Positions 8,648 to 16,637 of a DNA stretch of 64,000 bases are shown piece by piece. The position numbers were made by a program, and so were the translations under genes. The number at the start of each line of letters is the position of its first letter. Within the stretch, counting starts at the first letter, position 1. Origin of the DNA: Phycisphaera sp. (GTDB lineage Bacteria > Planctomycetota > Phycisphaerae > Phycisphaerales > Zrk34); contig WGMA01000006.1 in the NCBI GenBank assembly GCA_016125285.1, forward strand, positions 62,001 to 126,000, written 5' to 3'. The notes under the pieces are model-generated. The model did no database searches. It saw only the letters and a list, made by a program, of their open reading frames with translations, and was not told the DNA's origin.

Positions 8648-9937
8648 TTAGCCGGGCACCTGAACTTCGGAACTCGGCACCTTCGCCCGTCCGTACGCCA
8701 GCGGCGCGGGCAGGTTCTCCGTGAACTCGCGCACGGCGGTGAACAGCGGGTTGAAGTCCTTCTCCAGGTTGCCGATGAGACAGTCGGTCAGGTCCGCGTG
8801 CAGGTGCGGGTGCTTCTTGAGCAGGTCGCCGAAGCTGAACGTCTGGTCGTAGAACGCATAAACAAGCTGCCGCATCGCCTCGATGCTGTGGCACAGCTTC
8901 TCGCCGTACTCGGTGAAGCGCTCGGCGCTGACGTCGCCGTCGGTCAGCGCCGCGTCGATCGCGTCGCCGGCCATCACGCCCGACTCCATCGCCAGGTAGA
9001 CGCCGCTCGAGAAGACCGGGTCGAGGAACATGAACGCGTCGCCGGTCAGCACCAGGCCGTCCTCGGCGCAGTAGCGCGAGCGGTACGAGTAGTCGCCGGT
9101 CACGCGGCATTTGCTGATCTTCTCGCCGGTCGACAGGTGCTTCTGGATCCACGGCTGGATCTCGACCTCGCGTGCGAAGATCGCGTCGGGATCGCCCTTG
9201 CCCTCGCGGTAGAGGTAGTCGCGCTCCGCCACGACGCCCACGCTCACCGTGTCGTCCGGAAGCGGGATGTACCAGAACCAGCCCTTCTCCGGCAGGTACG
9301 CCACAGTCGTCGCGCCCTCGTCCTTGCCCTCGTCGCGCATCGCGCCCTTGTAGTAGCACCACGTCGCGATCTTCTTCAGACGCTCGTCCGGCACGCGCCA
9401 TGCGTTGCGGTTCACCGCGAACATGTCACGCCCGCTGGCGTCGACCGTCACCGGGGCGCGCAGCTCGAACGGCTCGGCGTCGTCGCCCGTGCCCTTCACG
9501 CCGCGCACGCCGACCACGCGCCCGTCGTCGTCGCGGATCAGCTCCTTCGCCGTCGCGGGCATCATCACCTCGGCGCCCGCCTCGACGGCGTTGTCGAGCA
9601 TCATCTGGTCGAACTCGCTGCGGACGACCTGCCACGTGTTGGCGCAGTCGTGATCGGTGTGCTGCCAGAAGTAGAACGGCTGCGACACGCGGCCGCTCAT
9701 GCCGACGAACTGCACCGAGTACTTGTTGACGAAGCGCGACGCCTTCATCTTGTCGATCATGCCCAGGCGGTTCAGCGGGAACCAGCACCACGGGATCAGC
9801 GACTCGCCGACCTTGTAGCGCGGGAAGCCTTCCTTCTCCAGCACGATCACGCGGCGGCCCTTCTCCGCGAGGATGCGCGCCGTGCTCGAGCCCGCGGGCC
9901 CGGCGCCGATGACGATCGCGTCGTATTCTGAACTCAT
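8648..9937 (-). CDS. FAD-dependent oxidoreductase, flavin-dependent-halogenase-like
   Basis: A 429-residue flavoprotein with the dinucleotide motif GAGPAGSS (residues 11-18), the halogenase-superfamily segment YKVGESLIP (41-49) and GDAFMFLDPVFSSGV (299-313). It also carries an exact WxWxIP motif, WFWYIP at 220-225, the signature that separates flavin-dependent halogenases from related monooxygenases. Lys 72 in FVNKYS is a candidate for the catalytic lysine. Start ATG 9937 has GGGAG five bases upstream; ATG 9949 is an alternative. The neighbours (chorismate-lyase-like, ligase, glycosyltransferase) suggest a tailoring enzyme for an aromatic product. Many proteins of this superfamily are hydroxylases or prenyl reductases, so halogenation is unproven. 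Confidence 0.82.
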   Translation of the reverse strand: MSSEYDAIVIGAGPAGSSTARILAEKGRRVIVLEKEGFPRYKVGESLIPWCWFPLNRLGMIDKMKASRFVNKYSVQFVGMSGRVSQPFYFWQHTDHDCANTWQVVRSEFDQMMLDNAVEAGAEVMMPATAKELIRDDDGRVVGVRGVKGTGDDAEPFELRAPVTVDASGRDMFAVNRNAWRVPDERLKKIATWCYYKGAMRDEGKDEGATTVAYLPEKGWFWYIPLPDDTVSVGVVAERDYLYREGKGDPDAIFAREVEIQPWIQKHLSTGEKISKCRVTGDYSYRSRYCAEDGLVLTGDAFMFLDPVFSSGVYLAMESGVMAGDAIDAALTDGDVSAERFTEYGEKLCHSIEAMRQLVYAFYDQTFSFGDLLKKHPHLHADLTDCLIGNLEKDFNPLFTAVREFTENLPAPLAYGRAKVPSSEVQVPG

Positions 9938-9954
9938 CGCTTCTCCCATAGCGG

Positions 9955-10554
9955 TCACTTCTCCGCGTCCGATCCGAACGTCACGCCCTCCAGCGGTGGC
10001 AGCACCTCGACGACCTCCGCCAGCGGCTCGTCGTCGCTGTTCCACAGAATGTTGTGCCGACCGTACAGCACCACGCCCTTGCCGAGGCCGAACGCCGCCT
10101 GCGTCACCGACTCGCTGTTGATCCTAAAGTAGCCCGTCGGTCGGCTGTAGTGCGGGATCTTGTAGTCGGCGAGGATGCGTCCGAGCGGGCGGTATCCCTG
10201 CAGGATCAGGCCGCGCGGCTCGGTCTCGAAGCGGTCGAGGTAGATCTTGATCGCGCCGAACTCGATCGGCGTCTCGACGCTGTTGACCACCAGGATCACC
10301 TGGCGGCACAACGCGTCGCCCGTCCGCCGAACCTTGATCAGCTTCAGGTGGATGTTCTGCCTGCAGTACGCCTCGAGCGTCGGCGTCATGTCGTTGTCGT
10401 GCACCAGCAGCGAGCGGTAGGGCTGCGGCATGTCGGCGCCGTTGATCGGCTCGATGTTCGGCATCGCCTGCCCGGCCTCGCTGTAGAAGTCCGCCAGCGG
10501 ATACAGCAGCCGCGCGATGCGCTCTTCGAGATTGGACGTGCTGATGTCGGTCAT
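9955..10554 (-). CDS. Chorismate-lyase-like (UbiC/DUF98 fold) protein
   Basis: A 199-residue protein. The start at ATG 10554 has AGGA eight bases upstream. Its second half aligns by eye with the chorismate pyruvate-lyase fold: an Arg-containing strand LCRQVILVV (residues 82-90), PIEFGAIKIYLDRF (96-109), the diagnostic loop ILQGYRPLGRIL (117-128), YGRHNIL (164-170) and a C-terminal acidic strand PLAEVVEVLPP (177-187) corresponding to the active-site Glu region. Known members convert chorismate to 4-hydroxybenzoate or 3-hydroxybenzoate. If active it would supply the aromatic acid for the PaaK-like ligase and the halogenase-like enzyme next door. Assignment is from motif order only; a non-catalytic relative is possible. 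Confidence 0.6.
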   Translation of the reverse strand: MTDISTSNLEERIARLLYPLADFYSEAGQAMPNIEPINGADMPQPYRSLLVHDNDMTPTLEAYCRQNIHLKLIKVRRTGDALCRQVILVVNSVETPIEFGAIKIYLDRFETEPRGLILQGYRPLGRILADYKIPHYSRPTGYFRINSESVTQAAFGLGKGVVLYGRHNILWNSDDEPLAEVVEVLPPLEGVTFGSDAEK

Positions 10555-10602
10555 CGGCCGAATCCTCATGTTCACCCGCGCCGCGGGCTTCGGTCTGGCG
10601 AC

Positions 10603-11949
10603 TTACGTGTAACGTGCCTCGCGGTGCTCGGGCAGCATGAACTCGTGCAGCATCGTGTCGACCTGCAGCAACGCGTCCCGATCCAGCACCACCTCGTCCT
10701 TGCTCACCGTCACGAACCCCTCCGCCGCGAAGTGCTCCCACTCCTCGGCGAAACGCTCGGTGATGTCCACGCCGAACTTCTCGCGGAAGTACGACACGTC
10801 CAGCCGACCGCGCTTCATCTGCAGGATCATCTCGCGGATCAGCGCCTCCTCCGGCGTGATCTTCAACGCGCGGAACACCGGCAGATCGCCCGCCTCGACC
10901 GTGTCGCAGTACGGCTCGATGTCCTTGACGTTCTGGTAGTGCACGCCGTGGATGTGCCCGAAGCTCGCCACGCCGACCGACAGCAGGTCGGCGCCCTCCC
11001 ACAGCGCGTCGCGGTAGATGAACTTCGTCTGGGCCTTGTTCTTCACCGCCGTGTATGCGCTGGAGATCTCGTAGCCGTGCTTGGCCAGCTCGTCGAACGC
11101 GTACTTCACCCACCGCCGCTTCGTGTCCCAGTCGGCGACCGGCGCGGTGAGCTTGCCCGCCTCCTTCATGCCCTTGTAGATCGTCGTGTTGAACGGGATC
11201 TCCATCTGGTAGATCGTCACGCAGTCCGGGTCCAGCTCGATGGTCTTGCGGACGTTCTCGATCCAGTTCTCTTCGGTCTCCTCGAGCATGCCGCTGATCA
11301 GGTCGATGTTGATCTGCGGGAAACCGATCTGTCGCGCCCACCCGTACGCGCGGTAGACCTGCTTGGACAGGTGCGCCCGGCCGTTGATCTCGAGGATGTG
11401 GTCGGAGAAGTTTTCGATGCCGAACGACAGACGCGTTACGCCGAAGTCGCGGATCGCCTGCAGCTTGTGCTCCTGCAGGGTGCCGGGCTCGCACTCGAAC
11501 GTGACCTCCTCGACCTTGTCCCACGACAGCACGCTCTTGAGCCCGTCGGTCAGCTGCGTCAGCTGCTTGGCGGACAGGTACGACGGCGTGCCGCCGCCGA
11601 AGTACACGAAGTTCGGCGTGCGTCCGCCGAGGAACGCCTTGTCCGCGTAGATCTTCAGCTCGGCGATCAGGCCGTCGATGTAGCGGCTGATCGCGTCGGC
11701 GTTCTTGTCGGTGTAGACCTTGAAGTAGCAGAAGTGGCAGCGCTTGCGGCAGAACGGGATGTGCACGTACAGCCCGAGCGGCGTGTCCGCGGCCGGCGGC
11801 GTGTCGAGCGCCGCGTGCAGATCGCCGACGTTCTTCGGCGACCAGAACGAAAACGGCGGGTAGTTCGAGACGAAGTAGTTGCCCGCCTGCGTCGCCTTGT
11901 CACGCGACTCGGGCAGCGGTCGAACGGTCTGGGTAAGTACTGTGCTCAT
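10603..11949 (-). CDS. HemN-like radical SAM protein
   Basis: A 448-residue radical SAM enzyme. The cluster motif Cys67-x3-Cys71-x2-Cys74 sits in YVHIPFCRKRCHFCYFKVY, followed by FGGGTPS and ECEPGT, the SAM-binding glycine motif and strand of the coproporphyrinogen-oxidase family; a HemN-type C-terminal domain follows. It lacks the fourth Cys of true HemN (CxxxCxxCxC) and sits in a biosynthetic run rather than with haem genes. It therefore more resembles HemN-like relatives, such as class C radical SAM methyltransferases or HemW-type haem chaperones. It is the first gene of the run that continues to the ABC exporter. The region upstream is a heptamer-repeat hairpin. Reaction unknown. Confidence 0.85.
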   Translation of the reverse strand: MSTVLTQTVRPLPESRDKATQAGNYFVSNYPPFSFWSPKNVGDLHAALDTPPAADTPLGLYVHIPFCRKRCHFCYFKVYTDKNADAISRYIDGLIAELKIYADKAFLGGRTPNFVYFGGGTPSYLSAKQLTQLTDGLKSVLSWDKVEEVTFECEPGTLQEHKLQAIRDFGVTRLSFGIENFSDHILEINGRAHLSKQVYRAYGWARQIGFPQINIDLISGMLEETEENWIENVRKTIELDPDCVTIYQMEIPFNTTIYKGMKEAGKLTAPVADWDTKRRWVKYAFDELAKHGYEISSAYTAVKNKAQTKFIYRDALWEGADLLSVGVASFGHIHGVHYQNVKDIEPYCDTVEAGDLPVFRALKITPEEALIREMILQMKRGRLDVSYFREKFGVDITERFAEEWEHFAAEGFVTVSKDEVVLDRDALLQVDTMLHEFMLPEHREARYT

Positions 11950-11950
11950 G

Positions 11951-12063
11951 AAAAATCGATCGGTCAGGATTTTCGAATTCTGATCTTCGATTTTTGATTA
12001 TGATTCGTCGCTCCGCGGATCCAACACCGCCAGATCGAAAATCACCATTCAAAAATCAAAAAC
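11951..12063. repeat. Inverted pair of AT-rich 7-base-period repeat arrays
   Basis: Between the HemN-like gene and the propeller gene. One arm reads on the minus strand as AATCAAA, AATCGAA, GATCAGA, ATTCGAA; the other arm (about 12033-12063) carries the same units in inverted orientation (GATCGAAAATC, CAAAAATCAAAAA). The array is far more AT-rich than its surroundings and could fold into a long imperfect hairpin upstream of the HemN-like start. A transcription attenuator or terminator role is inference. Confidence 0.7.
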
Positions 12064-12068
12064 TCGCC

Positions 12069-13274
12069 TTATTCTTTGTCTCCAAACGCATACACATTGC
12101 CGTCGTCGCAACCCACGACGATCAGGCCGTTGACGACCGCGGGCGAGCCGGTGATCGCGTCGCCGACCTCGTAGCTCCACGTCTGCGTGCCGTCCTTGAG
12201 GTTGAGGATGTAGAGCCGCCCGTCGGACGATCCGACGACGACCTTGTCGCCGACGATCACCGGCGAGCTGTCGACCTGCCCACGCGTGCCGAACCGCCAC
12301 ACGCGTTTGCCGTCGGCGCGGTTCACGCAGTGCACCTGCTTGTCGCGACCGCCGAACACCACCTGCGTGTCGGTCACCGCGGGGGACGACGCGAACGGGA
12401 AGCTGCGGTCCTTGTACGTCCACAGGATCTTGCCCTCGCGGATGTCCGCCGCGACGAACTCGTTGCCGTAGTGCCCGACGTAAACGGTCGGCCCGAACGC
12501 CGCCGCCGAACCGATCACGTAGCCGCCGATCTCGATCTCGCGGACCTTCTTGCCGTCGGCGACCGACACGACGTGGATCAGCCCGTCGCACCCGCCGAAC
12601 ATCGTCATCCCCTCGGCGACGACCGGCGTGCCGTTGATGAAGTTCGACGTCTCGTACTTCCACACCGGTTCGCCCGTCTCGGCGTCGATGCAGTGCAGGT
12701 ACGTGTCGTGGCTGCCGACGACCGCGACGGTCCTGCCGTCAGGCCGGGCCGTCACGTTCACCGCGCCGACGATCTTGTCGTCCGTCGCGTACTTCCACTT
12801 CAGCTCGCCGGTCTCCGCGTCGAGGCAGTACACCTCGCCGTCGTCCGATCCGACGTACAGCCGGCTGCCGTGCACGGTCGGCGGAGCCTCGACCGCGTCT
12901 TCGGTCTTGAACGACCAGACCTTCCGGCCCGTCTTCTGGTCCAGCGCGTAAACGCTGCCGTCGTCGGACCCGATGTACACCTTGCCGAAACTGATCACCG
13001 GCGACGACTTGATCCCGTCGCCGGTCTTGAACGTCCACTTGAGCACCGGCTCGTCGGGCAGCGTCGCCTTCGACACGCCCTGGAGCTGCGGGTTGCCACG
13101 GTACCGCGGCCAGACCGACTCCAACGCCGACGTCGCAGGCGCGGCGGCCTCCACCGGCGTCGCGGCGTCCGCGGCGTTGCCGCCGCATTGGCACCCGACG
13201 GTCAGCCGCCACGTCAACACCCCCGCGACAATGATCGCGAAGCCAAACGCGAAGATTTCGAAGTAGCGTTTCAT
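12069..13274 (-). CDS. Membrane-anchored PQQ-like beta-propeller protein
   Basis: 401 residues from ATG 13274 (MKRYFEIF). An N-terminal hydrophobic segment (residues 6-26) anchors or exports it. After a Pro/Ala linker come seven to eight repeats of the type SSPVISFGKVYIGSDDGSVYAL and DQKTGRKVWSF, the pattern of PQQ/BamB-like propellers. Conserved DG(S/E)VYxLDxxTGxxxW blades are present but no PQQ-ligand residues can be singled out, so it may be a structural or binding propeller rather than a dehydrogenase. A candidate promoter lies just upstream. It precedes the HemN-like gene in the same direction. Confidence 0.88.
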   Translation of the reverse strand: MKRYFEIFAFGFAIIVAGVLTWRLTVGCQCGGNAADAATPVEAAAPATSALESVWPRYRGNPQLQGVSKATLPDEPVLKWTFKTGDGIKSSPVISFGKVYIGSDDGSVYALDQKTGRKVWSFKTEDAVEAPPTVHGSRLYVGSDDGEVYCLDAETGELKWKYATDDKIVGAVNVTARPDGRTVAVVGSHDTYLHCIDAETGEPVWKYETSNFINGTPVVAEGMTMFGGCDGLIHVVSVADGKKVREIEIGGYVIGSAAAFGPTVYVGHYGNEFVAADIREGKILWTYKDRSFPFASSPAVTDTQVVFGGRDKQVHCVNRADGKRVWRFGTRGQVDSSPVIVGDKVVVGSSDGRLYILNLKDGTQTWSYEVGDAITGSPAVVNGLIVVGCDDGNVYAFGDKE

Positions 13275-13293
13275 GGGTCCGACTCGACGTAGC

Positions 13294-13322
13294 AGTATAG
13301 ACCCCGTGGTTGTGCTACGCAA
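13294..13322 (-). promoter_or_regulatory. Candidate sigma-70 promoter for the propeller gene
   Basis: On the minus strand TTGCGT (13317-13322) and TATACT (13294-13299) are separated by 17 bases, about 20 bases upstream of ATG 13274. TATACT matches the -10 consensus at five of six positions; the -35 match is moderate. Confidence 0.35.
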
Positions 13323-13382
13323 TCGGACTATACCAACACGTATGAAATTATCGGCGACGACTTGATCGGGTTTTGTGCGTAT

Positions 13383-14144
13383 TTATTGCGGGCCGGGACG
13401 CACGCCCGAGGCGTACAGCAGCGACCAGCCCAATTCGACCCCCGCGTCGATCGTCCGCACCGGCAGCACGGCCTCGATCTCCGCTCGCACCTGCGCCGCG
13501 TCGGCCTTGAACATGCCGAACAGCGTGCGGCAGTACGTCGCCATCTGCTCGACGCTGGTGAACGTCCACGCGAACGATTCGTGCCGCTCCTCGATGTCGG
13601 TGAAGCCCGCGTCGGCCAGCATCGCGGCGAAGGCGCCGCGTGCGAAGAAGCGGCCCTCGTGACCGGTGTGCGTCAGCCGGTTCACCGCGTCGTTGAGGAA
13701 CACCGCCTGCGGCGATCCGTCGAGCGCGTCGGCGACGGCGATCCGACCGCCGGGCTTGAGCACGCGGAACGCCTCGTCGAAAAACGCCGCGGGGCTGTCG
13801 AGGTGATGCAGGCCCGCGAGGCTGCCGACGCGATCGACCGACACGTCCGCCAGCGGCAGGGCCTCGAGCGGCGCGACGTGTCGCTCGTGGCGCTCGTCGA
13901 TGCCCTTGGCGAACGCATGCGACGGCTCGACGCAGATCACGCGCCCGCTGAAGGTCGACTCCTCGACGATGCCGTCGGCCAGATATCCGCCACCCGCCGG
14001 CACGTCGCACACGACCAGATCGCCGTCGAGCCTCAGCCGATCGATCAGCAGACGGCGCTCGATGCGTCGCGCGTCGGGGCACATGCGGCCCGCTTGGTTA
14101 TAATCGCCTCCACGCGTGTCGAAGGTCCGGGTGTAATCGTCCAT
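13383..14144 (-). CDS. Class I SAM-dependent methyltransferase
   Basis: 253 residues from ATG 14144 (MDDYTRTFDTRGGDYN). Motif I is LVVCDVPAGGGYLAD, then an acidic strand end VICVEPS, the post-I segment RVGSLAGLHHLDSP and the typical LKPGGRIAVAD strand. This is the Methyltransf_11/UbiE-like fold that methylates small molecules. The open frame continues far upstream on the minus strand, but that part is antisense to the next gene and is not coding. It is divergent from the PP-loop-like gene, with 105 bases between the starts. The substrate is not evident; tailoring of a nearby pathway product is possible. Confidence 0.88.
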   Translation of the reverse strand: MDDYTRTFDTRGGDYNQAGRMCPDARRIERRLLIDRLRLDGDLVVCDVPAGGGYLADGIVEESTFSGRVICVEPSHAFAKGIDERHERHVAPLEALPLADVSVDRVGSLAGLHHLDSPAAFFDEAFRVLKPGGRIAVADALDGSPQAVFLNDAVNRLTHTGHEGRFFARGAFAAMLADAGFTDIEERHESFAWTFTSVEQMATYCRTLFGMFKADAAQVRAEIEAVLPVRTIDAGVELGWSLLYASGVRPGPQ

Positions 14145-14249
14145 AGTCGATCTCTGGGGGGTGTGATCGGCGGGGCGGTTCATGCCGAGTATGCGTAGGA
14201 TGGTCCGCGCGTCAAGGCTTGCGACACACCGACACGCCGCGACCTGCCC

Positions 14250-15425
14250 ATGAGCGTTACGCACGTGGACATCCTGCCGCCGACGCGCGAGGCCGACCGC
14301 GTGATCCACGCCGCGGTGCTGCGCGACGACGCGGGCGTTGAATCGGACGAGAAGCTTTGGTTCGCGATCCCCGAGGCGCACGCCGACGCGGTGACCGCTT
14401 CCGCCGATCCGTTCGTGCGTGCGTTGATCTTCGCGTTGATGCGGCGAGGCCAGCCGGTGCGGGTGCACGGCCGGGTGTCGCCGCTGCTGCTGCGTAACCT
14501 CGAGGAACTCGTCCACATCCGCCACTGCTGGCATCCGCGCGACTGCGCGCCCGTCGAGATCAGCGCGGACGAGGAGTCCGCCGAGCCAAGCCCGGCCGAT
14601 CGCACGGTCGCGGTCAGCACGTTTTCGGGCGGCGTCGACGGGTTTTACACGCTTTGGCGTCACCACGAGGGGCACGTCGGCCGCCGCCGCGTGTCGATCG
14701 ACGGCGCGGTGTTCATCAACGGCATGGATCACGAACGAGATTACGCCGAGGCGTACCGCGCCGCGTGCGATCGCATGCGCGGGCCGCTCGCGGACCTGGG
14801 CGTGACGCTGATCCCTGTCGAGACCAACCGCCGCGACATCCGCATGCGGCGTAACGATTCGTTCGCGACGGTCGCGATCGGCGCGCTGAGCCTGTTCGCC
14901 GGGCGGTGCGGAACGGGACTGTTTTCCGCGGGCGCCAGCTACGTCGATCTGCCCGTGCCGAACCCGAGCTCGCCGATCACCGACCACCTGCTGTCGGGCG
15001 ACGGGTTCGAGGCCGTGCTCGACGGCGCCGAGACCATCCGCCCGCGGAAGATCGACGCGATCGCCGACTGGCCGATCGCACGTCGCCTGCTCCGCGTATG
15101 CAACGACCGCGAGCGGCCCTACGAGAACTGCGGGCGCTGCGAGAAATGTATCCGCACGCTGCTCGGGTTCCGACTCAGCAGCGGCTCGACGCCGGAGTGC
15201 TTCGACGGTGAAGTCACCAACGCGATGATCCGCGCGGTGAAGCTGCGGAGCGCGTCGGACCTGATCGGCTTCCGGAACCTGCTGCGTCGCGCCGCGGAGG
15301 TCGGCCGCGAGCGGGAGCCGTGGGTGCGCGCGGTGCGGTACGCGCTGCGCCGCGGGGCGGTGCACAGCCGGATTACAGCGTTTCGTGACTGGACGCGGGC
15401 CCGCCGTGCGGCTCGCGAGGGGTGA
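14250..15425 (+). CDS. PP-loop ATPase-like protein with C-terminal Cys motif
   Basis: A 391-residue plus-strand protein. The centre carries TFSGGVDGFYTLW, a variant of the SGGxDS PP-loop of N-type ATP pyrophosphatases (Gly replaces the usual Ser). Near the C-terminus is ENCGRCEKCIRTLLGF, a CxxCxxC zinc-type motif like that of QueC. The first 110 residues match nothing I recognise. Such proteins adenylate carbonyl or carboxyl groups. It stands alone on the plus strand between the methyltransferase and alcohol dehydrogenase genes, convergent with the latter. No Shine-Dalgarno is visible at ATG 14250. Function unknown. Confidence 0.75.
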   Translation: MSVTHVDILPPTREADRVIHAAVLRDDAGVESDEKLWFAIPEAHADAVTASADPFVRALIFALMRRGQPVRVHGRVSPLLLRNLEELVHIRHCWHPRDCAPVEISADEESAEPSPADRTVAVSTFSGGVDGFYTLWRHHEGHVGRRRVSIDGAVFINGMDHERDYAEAYRAACDRMRGPLADLGVTLIPVETNRRDIRMRRNDSFATVAIGALSLFAGRCGTGLFSAGASYVDLPVPNPSSPITDHLLSGDGFEAVLDGAETIRPRKIDAIADWPIARRLLRVCNDRERPYENCGRCEKCIRTLLGFRLSSGSTPECFDGEVTNAMIRAVKLRSASDLIGFRNLLRRAAEVGREREPWVRAVRYALRRGAVHSRITAFRDWTRARRAAREG

Positions 15426-15444
15426 CCGGCTCAACGCCGGCGCG

Positions 15445-16611
15445 TCACTGCACGGCCGACGTTTCGTAGGTCGATTCGTACATCGCCACGAAGTCCGCGG
15501 CGGTGAGCGGACGCGGGTTGAACTGCGCGGTCCACTGCGTCGCGGCCTCGTCGGCGAGTTGCGGGATCGACTCGCGTGTGACGTTGCGGTCGGTCAGTGT
15601 GCGGGGCATGCCGGCGAGGTTGAGCAGTTCCTCGACGCGTTCGACGAGCGCTTCGACGGTCGGCTCAAGCCCGGCGTGGCGCGCCAGCTCGACGTAGAGA
15701 TCGTGCGCGGTCTCGTCCTCGGCGTTGAATCGGATCACGGCGGGCAGCATGACGCCGACGGCCTGCCCGTGCACGACGCCGAAGTGGGCCGTCAGCGGGT
15801 TGGCCGCGGAGTGCGCCGCGCCGAGCATGGAGTTCTCGATGGCCGTGCCGGAGTACGCCGCGCCGAGCAGCATCTGCCCGCGGGCGGCGATGTCGGTGGG
15901 GTTGTCGAACACACGCGGCAGGTTTGCCTGGATGACGCGGAACGCCTCGCGTGCGTAACGCAGCGACAGGTCGTTTCGCTTGTTGGTTACGGCGGTCTCC
16001 AGCGCGTGCGCCATCGCATCGACGCCGGTGTTGGCGGTGACGGTGCGCGGCTGGGTGACGGTGAGCGTGGGGTCGAGGATCGACACGGCGGGCGCGGCCT
16101 TCGGGTCGCCGCACGCCATCTTCTGATGCGTCTCGATGTCCGCGATCAGCGCGAACGACTGGCACTCGCTGCCGGTGCCCGCGGTGGTCGGCACGGCGAT
16201 CAGCGGCAGCATGTCGTGCGTCGCCTTGCCGACGCCCCAGTAGTCCTGCATGCGGCCGCCGTTGGTCAGCAGGAAGTTGCAGCCCTTGGCGGTGTCGAGC
16301 GACGAGCCGCCGCCGAGGCCGATGATGATGTCGGGCTCCGCGGTCTGGGCGAGCTCGAGGCACGACGCGACGTCGTCGGTCGTGGGGTTCTCACGCACCC
16401 GGTCGTAGAGCGCCACGGCGACGTGCGCGGCTTCGAGCGACCTGACGGCCCGGGCGACGTGGCCCGCGGCGACGATGTGCGGGTCCGACACAAGCAGCGC
16501 GCGACGGGCGTCGAGCTCGACGGCGAACGTGCCGATCTGTTCGATCGTGTCGGCGCCGAACACCACACGCGTGCGCGACTCGTCGGGAAACTGCAGCATC
16601 GTCGTCCTCAC
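15445..16611 (-). CDS. Iron-containing (type III) alcohol dehydrogenase
   Basis: 388 residues with the family hallmarks: NAD-binding GLGGGSSLDTAK, the PTTAGTGSE loop, the metal-ligand Asp in NTGVDAMAHALE and three His in GAAHSAANPLTAHFGVVHGQAVG. It interconverts alcohols and aldehydes or ketones with NAD(P)H. The aldehyde dehydrogenase gene lies 26 bases upstream in the same direction, so the pair can pass an aldehyde between them. With the AMP-ligase-type gene further upstream it makes an acid-aldehyde-alcohol set. An in-frame ATG four codons downstream (MLQF) is an alternative start. Confidence 0.92.
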   Translation of the reverse strand: MRTTMLQFPDESRTRVVFGADTIEQIGTFAVELDARRALLVSDPHIVAAGHVARAVRSLEAAHVAVALYDRVRENPTTDDVASCLELAQTAEPDIIIGLGGGSSLDTAKGCNFLLTNGGRMQDYWGVGKATHDMLPLIAVPTTAGTGSECQSFALIADIETHQKMACGDPKAAPAVSILDPTLTVTQPRTVTANTGVDAMAHALETAVTNKRNDLSLRYAREAFRVIQANLPRVFDNPTDIAARGQMLLGAAYSGTAIENSMLGAAHSAANPLTAHFGVVHGQAVGVMLPAVIRFNAEDETAHDLYVELARHAGLEPTVEALVERVEELLNLAGMPRTLTDRNVTRESIPQLADEAATQWTAQFNPRPLTAADFVAMYESTYETSAVQ

Positions 16612-16637
16612 GCCAAGGTATCGAAACTACGTCAACG

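Noticed and set aside
10603-11949. HemN-like protein as coproporphyrinogen III oxidase
   Set aside because: The fourth Cys of the CxxxCxxCxC motif is missing and no haem gene is near.
13383-15434. 683-residue minus-strand frame including the methyltransferase
   Set aside because: Only the part from ATG 14144 has methyltransferase motifs; the upstream part is antisense to the PP-loop-like gene.
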